From Magicicada septendecula (taxonomy: Eukaryota; Arthropoda; Insecta; Hemiptera; Cicadidae): a DNA stretch of 64,000 nt. Shown piece after piece: positions 1 through 10,399 of the stretch; within the stretch, counting starts at the first letter, position 1; the number at the start of each line of letters is the position of its first letter. The notes beneath the pieces were generated by a model. It was not told where the DNA came from. It saw only the letters and a program-made list of their open reading frames with translations, and ran no database searches. Made by a program: the position numbers and the translations under genes. The stretch spans positions 22,053,967 through 22,117,966 of the forward strand of contig CM068373.1 of assembly GCA_034769895.1 (NCBI GenBank). The letters are read 5' to 3'.

Positions 1-1555
1 CATGCTTATCCATTTCTAAATGCAAAACTTACGACTAAAAGACAAAATATTAAATAAAACAATTTAAACAAGAAAATGCTCGTCAACCATGTGCTCTGAT
101 ATAACCAACATAGCTTATCATCCTGTGTTCTGTGGCAATATATATATATATATACACACAATTTATTTTACAATATTTATCAGTGTATAAATCAGTGAAC
201 AAGATGTACGAATATGTAAATCCTTGATACGTTAGCGCTTGTGTGTGTGATAAAACATGGTACTCTAATTGCATGACTAAACAAGTGGAAGACGGATCAA
301 CAGACATCTATAATAAATGTATGTGGGTAGTTAAGTATTTTTCCGCTAACATTTTTCTACTTCTAAACAAATACAGGATCAAATAAATGCTAGTGTTGAG
401 AGTGTCACATGATTGGGGGTTTAGTATATAAACGTACACGTGTTTAGAAGGAGAGCCCCTTCTGAGGTTGTCGATCTTACTGAAGAGGGAATAACAACCA
501 GTCAAGGTCAAAGTTACTTGATGCGATAAAAATATGTTATAAGTGATATTACTAATATAATTGCCCATACTTGAATGTAAAAAATGTACCTATATATTTG
601 CGCTAATAAAGGGAATGTTAGATAAATATTCAGATGTATATAAGAAAGGATTAGGTAAGGAGGAGAAAACAATAATTTTTTTAAATTTAATGATCCATTA
701 TTTAAAATTAATTTTAATGCTTCTGTCCATTCAATAGAGGAAGCAAGAAGAATCATTGGTAACAGAGGACAATGATACTTAAGGTAAAGGAAAATATTAC
801 ACCAAACAAACACCTTGGCACAAACATATATATTAGTCCACTGAATGGACTGATGCTGCATTTGTGAGATTCAAAAGCAGTTGGCTAAAATCTCTAGTTT
901 GTTTGATTGTTGTCAAAGCCTAATCATAAGCCAGGATCATATTTGAGCTTTTAAAACAGCAGATACAAATTCCTTGCTTTGTCACATAATGGCATTTTCA
1001 AAAACTACGGCAAAATTGCAAAAAAACCATGCACTAGTTTCAGAAACATAAAATTGATTTCATCAACAAATTAAGTTTTAATTAAATTTATATGTCAGTT
1101 GATGAAGATTACTGAACAACCATGTCTTCCTACCCTGAAACACCAGTGTTTCTGCTTAGGAAACGAAACCAGTTACGTTTAAATTTCAGGTCCTACCTCT
1201 ATATTCTATTATTAATTTGCGTGTTCTAGCTTCAAATTTCTTTTTAAATCGAATCTTTACGTTTCTTACCTACTCTTTTTTCTTCTACATCCTCGCAAAG
1301 GGGACTTTCTATCCTCGCAAACTTAAAGAGTTATGAGTATCTCTGTCTCTATAAGTTCAGCGTCAACCATTTATTTTTTTACCCCATCGATAGGTCCGTT
1401 TTGTTCGTATTCGCATATTACCAGTTCGCTTTCTCAAATCCTCACCAATAATTAGAGTTTAATCTATTTAATCTCCAACGTCTTACAGAACGCTAATGTT
1501 TCAACCGTGTATTCGCATCGAAGGCATAGGCCTACATATCTTTTAGATACACGGA
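1..1555. other. AT-rich intergenic, no gene seen
   Basis: No open frame here resembles a known protein on either strand. The only local features are a short TA run near 139-154 and ordinary A/T homopolymers. The few open frames of 74 to 115 codons have the biased composition expected of chance frames in AT-rich DNA. Confidence 0.6.
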
Positions 1556-1559
1556 TGAT

Positions 1560-1765
1560 ATGTCCAATTCTTTAAGTCCACAGACAAAATGTCCACTTTT
1601 TCTGGGTCCCCAGTTCTAATGTCCAGTTCTTTATGTCCACTAACTTGAAGTCCATTTAGTTATAGGTCCACTAATTTAAAGTCCATTACTTTGTAGGTCC
1701 TTTTGTTGTTTTGTCCACTTTTTCTGGGTCCACAGTTCTAATGTCCAGTTCGTTATGTCCACTAA
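1560..1765. repeat. 15-bp tandem repeat built on GTCCA
   Basis: About 14 units of 14 to 17 bp each carry GTCCA or GTCCC followed by a T-rich spacer. Units start near 1561, 1576, 1591, 1606, 1621, 1635, 1650, 1666, 1681, 1696, 1713, 1728, 1743 and 1757. A block of about 55 bp (1587-1640) recurs almost exactly at 1709-1762, so there is also a higher-order repeat. Two further GTCCA copies lie near 1809-1832. The array is on the 3' side of the minus-strand MULE remnant that follows. It could be part of a foldback-type terminal inverted repeat, but no matching opposite arm is visible. Confidence 0.75.
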
Positions 1766-1946
1766 TAATATAAATAAAATCTTTTCTTATTTTATCGTGT
1801 GGTGGTATGTCCAGAAATATATAGGTCCACAAAATGGAATTATTGGCAAAAAAGAAGTTAATTTACCAAGAAGAAAAATGTATTATAAGTTCGTTATTTT
1901 AAATAATACATTTACTGTAGTTTTCGGTTATTTGAAAACAAAAACT

Positions 1947-2241
1947 TTAATTATTTATTTCATTATTATCTTCTTCCCCAGGTACTTCTTCGGCATATAG
2001 CTTCAGTCGATAACGTATACCCCTTAGGTATCTATCAACGTCACCGTTTTCCCTGTATGCATTGTAATTTCGCACCATTTCCTCGATTTGTCGTGACTTT
2101 ATAACATAGGACTTTTTTATAGGATGGCGTATGGCCATGTGACCAGTCATAAGCTGATTTAGTAATATAATATTGTCGTTCTGGTACTTTTTCACGTTTT
2201 CTATGAATTACCATATGTTTGCATGGTGGGTTACTATGCAT
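1947..2241 (-). pseudogene. MULE-type transposase C-terminal remnant
   Basis: On the minus strand two overlapping frames (2041-2241 and 1947-2195) together resemble the extreme C terminus of arthropod Mutator-like transposases, which often end with a basic segment, a short helix, and D-Y-L-R-G-I. Here the second frame has IEEMVRNYN, then VDRYLRGIRYRL and an acidic tail before the stop. The upstream part lies in the other frame, so the copy is frameshifted and lacks its catalytic DDE core. The assignment rests on this short tail only and is moderate. The 15-bp repeat array downstream on the same strand may belong to the same element. Confidence 0.4.
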
Positions 2242-2259
2242 TTTTGTAATAGGTATAGC

Positions 2260-2880
2260 ATTCTTTTGTAATTTTAAACCTACATTTTATAGCACATATT
2301 TCACTAATATTTAATTGTTTGCACTTATTCATAATTCCTTTTCATAAGAGCTTAAAATCTGTTAGAAGGTTGCCTGTTTCCGGAAACACCAATGTAAATT
2401 AAGATATGGGCTTATGTAAGAAATTCCAGCAAAAATAAAAGTTTTCCATTTCACATTTTTCAGCAATATCAATGTCTATTTGCCTTAATCCTTTTTGTAA
2501 TTTCTGCAATTTTACAAAACGTACTTTGTAACTGCACATTACTACGTCTAATTACAAAGTTGTTTGTCATTTCCAGTTCAATAGGCTTGATCGTCTTATT
2601 ACGTGAAAGTCTAAGAATTCTGGAATAAATATTTAATTAAAATTTAGGTCAAAGTCTGTACTACGATTACCCCAATTATTCAGTACTAATAATATCAGTA
2701 AATGGGTGAGTCAGTGATGGGAAAGCTGTCTTAAAGCTGACAGGCTTGAATAACATTATGTCAGAATTAAGTGCCTTAGAATTTAAGGTTTCCTCCTCCA
2801 ATAAACACAACAGAAAAACGAAAGAGTAGGAAAGAGGTTGTAAGGATTGAAAATAATAAAATATTATTTATACTCCTACT
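2260..2880. other. AT-rich intergenic, no gene seen
   Basis: No coding signal, tRNA-like structure or clear repeat is visible between the MULE remnant and the PLE fragment. Confidence 0.5.
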
Positions 2881-2883
2881 ATT

Positions 2884-3485
2884 ATACTATCAAACACACA
2901 CACAAAGCACAAAACAAATTCGATCTACCCAGTGTTTACAAGCTAAATTGATCAAATTGCAACAAATTCTACATAGGCCAGACAGGACGTAGCTTCAAAC
3001 AGAAATACATTGAACACACAAAGGCACTCCACTCCACTACAGAATCCACCTTTGCAAACCACCTCATTGGAGCAAACCACACATACAAAAACATCGACAA
3101 TAACATGAACATTCTACACGTACACACAAAAGGCCGAATACTGGACACTCTAGAACAATTGGAAATATACAAACACAAGAAAACAAATAAAAACGACATC
3201 ATAAACGAACAGACACAATTCAAATCGCACGCATTATTCGAACATATCTCACCCCACACACACAGCATCGATCTTTCGAAATTCGATTCCGTCGCCCACA
3301 ACAGGACGGACAGCGCTACCAGCGGCGGCCTCTGAAGAAGCCTTTTAAAGGTGAAAACCGGTTCAGGTTGTAAGGTAAAACTTTATGTTTTTACTTATAA
3401 AAAACTTTGTGTTCCGAGGCGTTAATATAATAGTTGTATTTAGTTAAGTAACGGACACCTCATGGACAACGAAATCCAAGAAAAT
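2884..3485 (+). mobile_element. Penelope-like element 3' end (GIY-YIG domain plus 3' tail)
   Basis: The plus strand encodes the C-terminal GIY-YIG endonuclease part of a PLE. The frame reads KLN-stop-SNCNKFYIGQTGRSF, then HTKALHSTTESTFANHLI, then LDTLEQLEIYKHKK, ending at the stop near 3334. FYIGQTGR is the GIY-YIG signature. The upstream C-x-x-C pair, intact in the copy at 35.4-35.9 kb, has its first Cys codon changed to TGA. The 3' untranslated tail contains CTGAAGA, a short stem, GAAAACCGG and, farther on, TAACGGACAC followed by a block shared with copies at 35.9 and 40.5 kb. The reverse-transcriptase part is missing, so this is a 5'-truncated dead copy, as is usual for PLEs. An AC-rich run marks the truncation point near 2890. 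Confidence 0.8.
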
Positions 3486-3489
3486 AAAT

Positions 3490-4855
3490 AAATCTTAATG
3501 AATACTTTCTTCATTATCTGTTTTTAGTCAATAAGAAATAAATGTTGCAAGAAAATACAAAACTGATTTAATGTAACAGGAAAAAATAAAAGTACCATAT
3601 GTTTAGTATGATAACATATTTAATGCAAAAATCAAGTACCTAAATAAGACACATTAGTACATAATTAAAACAAACAATAAAAAACTGCCATTTCGAATTT
3701 ATATTACAATGCAAAATTAAAATGTGCTCTCTTGAAACAGTACGCATTATCATTATCATTATTATTATACATTGTTTGCACAGCATATATTACAGAACAA
3801 AACCCACAGTTATTTTAATTATTTTTCAGTAAAATGGTGCAATTTACATAAAATTTGTAATATATTGTAAGCCTGTTTAGCTAATATTATTTACTAACTT
3901 GTGCGGACTTATATTTGCAATATTAACTTACAAATAAATTAATAATTTAATTTTAATAATATGACTGCTGTAATTATAAGTAAATATACAGTTAGCTTAT
4001 AGAGAATTATATTTCTTGCTACACACTTGAGTGAATGCGCTATCATTAATCTTTATTACGTAACGTTAGGAAATCAGTTATACATGCTTTTATTAATGAT
4101 GTGCTGTGTTTTAAAACTGACGTACATAAAGTTTTATATACAGTTTTTGTAACTCAACTTTTGATAGTTATAATATTATTTATCACATTTATAATGTGTA
4201 ATTTTATTTATAATTTTATTTACCACTATAATAAGGTTACTGGATATTTATTAGCTTGACTGGTTACACACACAACCAGTAATTCTAGTTCCTAATGTTG
4301 AATTAGGAACTAGAGTTAACGCGTCCTTTGCGTAAAAAGAAAAAATTTATTTTCATATAACTTATTTAATACCGGTTAATAAAGAAACAATTTTGAAATT
4401 TGTAATAAATTATTCATTACTGCGGGTAATGCAAATAAACCAGTAAAACAATATATAGCCTATGTTCAAAACAATTCACAAATGCAAATTGTTCTCATGT
4501 TCCATATGTACGCTTATAGAGTGTAAATGTTAATCTTTGATTATTTGCAATTCGTAGGTAGGTCGGAAGTAGGTAAATCATTAGTTTTTTTATCAGTTGA
4601 AAAAGCTAATATTATCGGTGCCTGCGCTCATAGTAGCTACCTTCAAAACCGAATAAATGAATTTGTATATTCATCAATCACTCCTTACGAGCAATCTGGA
4701 CGACTTTGGTTACCTGAGAAAAGATAAAAATTAACATTTAATAAAGTGTTTACCATTGATTTCAATAAACTGTGTGTAGTTTATTTTGCTTCCATTTCTT
4801 CTTTGGTTGGCCTATGTATATGTTCTTTGGTATGTGTGTGTGTGTGTGTGTGTGT
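3490..4855. other. AT-rich intergenic between PLE and receptor pseudogene
   Basis: No gene is supported. The 66-codon frame at 4527-4727 has no recognisable similarity. A (TG)n tract sits at about 4832-4855, immediately downstream of the ancestral stop position of the receptor pseudogene on the opposite strand. A short perfect hairpin lies at 4285-4313. Confidence 0.5.
4285..4313. repeat. Short perfect stem-loop
   Basis: Arms CTAGTTCCTAAT (4285-4296) and ATTAGGAACTAG (4302-4313) are perfect complements around a 5-base loop. A second small stem, ACTGGTT and AACCAGT around an AC run, lies immediately 5' (4259-4280). It has no gene context, so a function cannot be given; chance or a decayed foldback element are both possible. 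Confidence 0.55.
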
Positions 4856-5996
4856 TTAATTAGTACTTTCTAAAATACTAAAAACAAATAATGGCACAAA
4901 GTCATTAAGAAGGGCAAACACAGTAATGTCTACGTCGAAAAACCCACAAGAAATTTTTCTCTCTCTATGTGCCGACTGATAGAATAAACTCAGTGTTTCA
5001 TTTCTTAATCTGTTCAATGATTTTTTTGTAATAAAAGCAGCCGAGCAAAGTTTCTATGTGTTTTAATTCCGAGGATATAGACTCATAGTTGGAAAAATGC
5101 AGCACATCTATTAAAAACCACACTGAAATATAAAATATAAAACTTTTAATATTTCCGTGTATAGATGTAGAAATAATCTGTATGGAAATCCACAGAATAA
5201 GCGCCAATATGTGGTTGCAGAAGTAAGGTGAATACAGTTGAGTTATTTTCATGAACGTTTCGTAGGTAATGCGATTTAAACAACCGACGATTCTGTAAGT
5301 ATCGCGAGGCCTTATAAACAAGTTGTTGTTTGTTATTTGACTGACTACTGCAACGTTTGCGATATTACTCCAAGCGACAATCCTGTTGTTTCTTTTTCCA
5401 AACGTTTCAAACGCGTATCGAATATGGTGCAGCCTTTGTTTCAGAATGTTAGTTACATAGCTGCAGTACAGAAACAAGGTTACATGTGAGATATCAATAA
5501 TAAAAAAGTGTAAGTACACGTAGATGTTTATAAAACCTAATACTTCCTTAAAAAAACAACACAAAACACACTCATTCATCATTAGCACATAACAACACAA
5601 CATGAACAATAGAAAGGCTATTAAATAAAAACTATTTTCAATATTATTTTTCGCACGCGGAACTAAGACGTGCAAAGAGTCAAGCGACCGGTCTATGTAA
5701 GTAATATTTTCAACAATATCACGATTAGTCTCTAGGCGCGTAAGAAATTTAATCTGGTAATGAAGTAGAATTAATGGTGACATTATCGACAGAGTCATAA
5801 GCAAAATGTTTGTAGTACTGAACACCATACTGTGCAGTTTTGTAAAGACAATTGTTAGCCACACTGCGCACTGCAACAGCGTCACTGTTAAACAATATAT
5901 TTTTATGTATTTTTGTAATTTTCCTTGTCGGAAAACGGGCATCGAATAACCACACAGTATGCAGAAAACCATGACGGCCGTTAATGATGGTAGCAT
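4856..5996 (-). pseudogene. Gustatory-receptor-like 7TM protein, frameshifted near the C terminus
   Basis: Starting at the ATG at 5996, 332 codons stay open to a TGA at 4998. The product is strongly hydrophobic with several membrane segments and is clearly paralogous to the receptor at 22149-23255. Shared blocks include the start (M-L-x6-7-V-x-C-I-x-C-G), TNILL/TNILV, IKFLT-x-L, SHV-x-LFLYC and KRNNR-x-VAWS. The open frame stops just after FYYKKIIEQIKK. One base further along, the other frame continues with LFYQSAHRE, then CGFFDVDI and a hydrophobic end (VPLFVFSIL), matching the intact paralogue residue for residue to a TAA at 4856. A single extra base (an A in the AAG AAA run around 5003) therefore explains the break. 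Insect gustatory receptors are ligand-gated cation channels of chemosensory neurons, and the lost region is the conserved last helix. It could be a pseudogene, a natural null allele, or an assembly error. The coding region is intronless as read. Confidence 0.8.
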
Positions 5997-6455
5997 ATTT
6001 CTTCAAATATTTGACTTCCTAAACAAAACTACATGTATTACTATTTATACACTTGCAATTGAACATTTAGTTTTTTATAATTTAGGTTTGTATGTTATCT
6101 TATTAGGTATAAATTTCTTACGTTTCTTTTAAATTTACTGATGACGCTATAAAGCATATTACAAACTACTACTAACACCTAATATCAGAAATTTATTTAC
6201 GAAACAACACTAAATCAATAAGCAATAATAGTCTCTGTTCTAATGGCAATAATATATATTAATATTGGTTTCTTGTTTACTTCTAGCAGGCAAATATTTG
6301 ATTAACACTAATGTGTTTTCGCCAAGTGAATGTATAGTATTTGCAATATATTTTTGTTTCCGATATTCATTTACTTAATTGGAAAGGTTAGCACTATTTC
6401 TCTGTAGTATGTGACAACCAGAAATTGTGCTCTGTAACCACAAGGTTGAAAGTTC
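5997..6455. other. Upstream flank of receptor pseudogene
   Basis: AT-rich sequence 5' of the minus-strand receptor. No clear TATA box or repeat can be singled out; any promoter for the receptor would lie here. Confidence 0.4.
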
Positions 6456-6458
6456 ACA

Positions 6459-6908
6459 TTATTGTATTTTTCTAATGTAGTCTTCTTCTGACAGTTCCCA
6501 TCCGTTTCGGATGTTGGACATCATACAGGCTATTTTATCTTTCTGCACTGCTATACGAAATAAGTCAGTTGTATTCATGCCAAACCAGGTCCTTAAATTT
6601 CTCAGGCATGCTATTCTGGGTCGCTCAAGTCCTCTCTTACCAAGTACTTTTCCCTGTAGTATGGACTGCAATAAGCAAAATCTCTGTTCATTTGTCATGA
6701 GATGTCCTAGATACTGAAGCTTTCTTATTTTCACTGTGTTAATATCTTCCGTTTCTTTCTTCATCTTCCTAAGAACTTCAACATTAGTTACATGTGCTGC
6801 CCATGAAATGCTCAGTATTCTACGGTAGAGCCACATTTTGAAAGCTAAAAATTTTTTAGTTGTGGCTTCAGTCAAAGTCCAAGATTCTACACCGTAGAAG
6901 AGGACCAA
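6459..6908 (-). pseudogene. LINE reverse transcriptase C-terminal fragment
   Basis: The frame starts with YGVESWTLTEATTKK, continues with FKMWLYRRILSISW and VRLRKM-like residues, then IRKLQYLGHLM, LQGKVLGKRGLERPR and NLRTWFGMNTTDLF. This is the thumb and connector region that ends the ORF2 product of many insect non-LTR retrotransposons: Y-G-x-E-x-W, W-x-x-R-R-x-L, Y-L-G-H and G-K-R-G-x-x-R-P-R. The catalytic palm domain is missing, so the copy is 5'-truncated. It belongs to the same family as the fragment at 21265-21560. The frame stays open, which suggests a moderate age. Confidence 0.75.
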
Positions 6909-7339
6909 TAATATACGTAGCAGAGTAAAAGTCCTGTCTGGAAGCGTAATGAACTGTGGAAGAGTTTAGTTGTGGGAACTTATGAATTTATAACGTATGT
7001 TGCTTTCCCAGCTCCTGTATAAGATCTTATGGAAAATTTTCTTTCCCGTGTTGGAATTTGCGCAGTCTTCCTTTATCTTATCTACAGTCCCGTCGAGGTA
7101 TTTATTCGAGTGTTCAACGAAATCGATTCTAAGGTGTGGCGGTTCGTGAATTTTTGTTGTTGGAGGGATCTTGCAGGTGGACGAAAATTATAGTGTAAAT
7201 TTTTGCGTACATTTGGTTAGTGCTGAAGAGTCACCTTGGTGGACGTTGTTTGAAAGGAGTTTGCGACTGTAGAAATAACCCCGTAACTTGTACCTATTGA
7301 TATGTTTGGTTTCTGACTTCGTAAATAGCCTATATACGA

Positions 7340-7585
7340 CAGGAACTAAATATTATGAGTATACTCGACAGGATCACCCAGTATCGCCTGAAATGGTGTG
7401 AACCTCTTTGCCGAATAGATGACTGCCGCATCCCAAGCAACTCTGGAACTATAAGCCGAGGGGACGGAGCGGTGTGGGACGTACGAGGAAGCGCTGGAGT
7501 GACCAGCTCTAATCTTTGCCTGTTTGAGACCGGAACAAACCATCCTTGGTTTAATCCGTGAAGATGATGATGATAATGATAACTA
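7340..7585 (+). pseudogene. LINE 3' tail, family with (GAT)n end
   Basis: The short frame MSILDRITQYRLKW, then CRIDDCRIP, corresponds to the last about 70 residues of a LINE ORF. Better copies of the same family are at 56335-56998, 23490-23985 and 46605-47105. After the coding end, a block of the type TTTGCCTGTTTGAGACCGGA leads to a GAT-type microsatellite (7563-7580). All four copies share this junction, which marks it as the 3' end of the element. The ORF is truncated and mutated: a W-x-x-R-L-C core survives, while the basic G-R-R-G-V-G-R-P-R stretch is damaged. Confidence 0.7.
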
Positions 7586-7885
7586 AATAAATGCTAAAAT
7601 AATGTATAATATACACAACACACAGCGCAACCAGTTTCCTTCTACCACTTAATGATTCGCAGGGAACAGCTAAATGGCATCGAGGAAGATGTGCCTGCTA
7701 CTGAAAAAAATGTACTCTGGAAATAAAAGTGTCCACAGTGAAACTGAAAATAAATTCAGAGGATTTATCAATTCGGCACGATGACCGAGGTCGGTTGTTA
7801 AAGACAGTCTATTCGTGATGTTTCGACAGGTCGAGCGGTTGTCACAATAGAGTAGGAACAGTTGGAAAGATGATATAATAATAGT

Positions 7886-8168
7886 AATGGCTCCCACGTA
7901 TACCACCGAAGTAGCTTAGGAGTAAAGCAGGGCAGGCTGCCTTATGTAAGCCGTACAACATACAGGAAGGCAGTGTGGCCAGCACTACGCTTCAGCCGCC
8001 CATTTATCCCCAGGATGTTATCCCAGGTACTCATTTTCAGCCTGTTGACTGAGTCGACCCTAGGGGATGAAAAACGCACCTTAATTTTATGGTGCGGGCC
8101 CGGGAATCGAACCCGGGACCTCTAGATTAGTAGCCAGGTGCCATAACCACTGGTCTACTGAGCCGCCA
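7886..8168 (-). mobile_element. tRNA-derived SINE, about 280 bp
   Basis: Read on the minus strand, the element begins GGCGGCTCAG at 8167 and has an internal pol III promoter: A box TAGACCAGTGG (8157-8147) and B box GGTTCGATTCC (8113-8103). The tRNA-like head is followed by an unrelated body of about 200 bp and ends at an AT-rich tail that reads as ATT repeats on this strand. A second copy at 57097-57366 matches along the whole length, which fixes the ends. The head does not fold as a clean functional tRNA, so it should not be called as a tRNA gene. Confidence 0.85.
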
Positions 8169-8252
8169 AAGATGATATACATGTCCTAAACAATGTTAAC
8201 AAAGATTGTATATTACGGAAACGAACTTTTCTAAATAACTTATCGCCAGCGT

Positions 8253-8720
8253 CTGCTTTGCCGACTCGGCAGGGCTGTGACTAGGGACACGGACTCCCGC
8301 GAGGTTCTGCCCCGGTGTTGCTCCCCTTCGACTCGGCCGACGCATTCGGGCGGACGAGCGTCTTGTCCTCGCCAGCGCTTCTCTACGTTCCTGTGAGCGA
8401 TGAAATCGGGGGCCACGGAGCTGCGTCCAGGCGTGACAATCGGCTGAAGCTATTCACATTCAGTGTTTCCCCTGTCACCACCTGCTTTGCCGACTCGGCA
8501 GGGCAGCGACCCGGGACACGGGCTCCCGCGAGTTTGTGCAACGGTTTCCTTGCGACTGCTGACTGCCACGTTGTTGCTGCCCTTCGTTTCGGCCGACGCC
8601 CTTTTGGGCGTTCGAGCCTCTTGTCCCCGCCAGCGCCAGCGCATCACTACGTTCCTGCGGGCGATGCCCTGGGGGACCATGGTGCCTCGCACCGCGGCGC
8701 GACAATTGGCTGAAGGAAGA
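8253..8720. repeat. GC-rich tandem duplication, unit about 229 bp
   Basis: Two diverged copies of a GC-rich segment lie in tandem. Each begins CTGCTTTGCCGACTCGGCAG (8253 and 8482) and includes GGACACGG, CTCCCGCGAG, TCGGCCGACGC and CTACGTTCCTG. The GC and CpG content is far above that of the surroundings. Frames are open on both strands (for example 8315-8713 and 8475-8774), but this is what GC-rich DNA does by chance, and no family is recognised. It may be part of a retroelement untranslated region or a decayed CpG island. GC-rich sequence of similar character continues to about 8900. Confidence 0.6.
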
Positions 8721-8899
8721 AAGCCTTAGCTTCCTCCCGTGATGTCCATGCATAATCATGTACTCGCGGACCACACCCTAACACCTTGTGCAAAGCAGAC
8801 GATCGTGCCGACCTGTTTGCACCTGGCGTTCATCAGGCATAGGCCTGGACAACGCGCACGAATTAGGGCGCAAGACCCCGTGCATCCTCTGACTGTTTG

Positions 8900-9979
8900 C
8901 GTCTAAATAACTTACATAAAATCTGACTCTATTACAAAAATCTGCCATAGTCAACAAGTCCTAAAATTTTACTTAAATAAAATGAAATTATTCTTTACTG
9001 TTATTTCTACAAGTCCTAAATATAATAACTTTTACTACTTTTATTAGTTACTTAATGAGACGTCCGACATGTAAATGAAAAAAAAAAACAGACGAAAAGA
9101 AAGACACGAATGTAAAATTATGTAAAATACGAAGACAAGAAGAAATGTTTACTAAGATTTAAAATAACGAAATGTTGATTGCTCTCGGAACACTTTTTTT
9201 TTTTTTGTAAATTCATTTGAACTTTAGAGAAGACACTACGTAATGTTGAAACGGCTTTTGACTACCAAGACGGTGGTAGATTATTTTTGATTATACTCTT
9301 CATTATTTAACTATGTCTTCTACACATTAATAAGCATTCTGGTCTTTTTCGAGCAGAGCTAAGTAGGCTACCTACTAACGTGTATAGTGAAAATGCGATA
9401 TTAGTATTTTAACTAGTGACGATCTCGTTCCAGGAATATTTTCAATGTCTCATGATAAAGCATATGCTTTGAAATACGTTAGAATTAACTAAATCAACAA
9501 ATCATAAGGCGGATTAAAAAGGTTGGAAAGGGTAGATTACCTTTTTATTAACAATTACACGGTATCTGATTTACACATTTGCTTAAGGTAGTTTAGTTTG
9601 TAATATTTATTTTCCTAGACAATGAGGTGGCAATTATGATTTTTTTACAACAAATTATAGGTAAAGCTTTTATGAATTTTACTTTATTGTTTTAGTTTAA
9701 ATCGTATTTTTTTGTTTTCGTATGAGCCACTGTGAACTACGTTTGGATCAACTTCTTCACCTCTCTCTTCCTCCTCTCACATATCTACATTTTTTTTATC
9801 AAAATCTCTCCCTCCTTTCGCCAGTCTTCATAATACCTGTCCTCTTCTGGGTTATTCCTGAAACATAGGGTTTTTATTTGATTTCTTTTAATAATAAATT
9901 TAAATAGTATTTATGCTTTTAATATCTAAGCTTTAAATAGTAAATTATTTTAAATTATTTCACTTTAATTACAACTTGT
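8900..9979. other. AT-rich intergenic, no gene seen
   Basis: There are poly-A and poly-T runs (for example 9078-9088 and 9194-9206) but no open frame or repeat that can be assigned. Confidence 0.5.
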
Positions 9980-10399
9980 AAAATATCGGTATGGAGAACC
10001 ATACATGACTTCCATGTTCTAAGATTTATATTTAAAATCATATTCGAAATGAAATATATCTCCATAGAAACTACGTCTCGCTCCATAGAAAATCTCGATT
10101 TTCACTGATGATGGCAGTCGATGGCACTGCCGAAAAGTCTGGTTTTGCAGAAAACATTGGACTACGGCTAAACAGCCCAGGAAGCAATTTTAACAAAAAA
10201 CTACTTCTTTGAAGCCGATAACGTAGTACACATATAAAAAATTCTCCCCTCCACCTTCAACTATAATTTTTAATAATAGAAAATTACCCCCACCCCGTTC
10301 ACCTAACCTCTTCATTTATAGATATTTCATCTACGTTTCTACAGTGGATTACTATGAGCTTCTTATCAGGATACTTTATTTATAAAAATTAAGTACTTT

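Noticed and set aside
8103..8167. A tRNA gene on the minus strand
   Set aside because: A and B boxes are good but the cloverleaf is poor, and the unit continues into a 200-bp body repeated at 57.1 kb, so it is a SINE.
8315..8774. Frames of 80-132 codons on both strands in the GC-rich block
   Set aside because: Overlapping open frames on both strands are expected from high GC and lack of stops. No family motif was seen.
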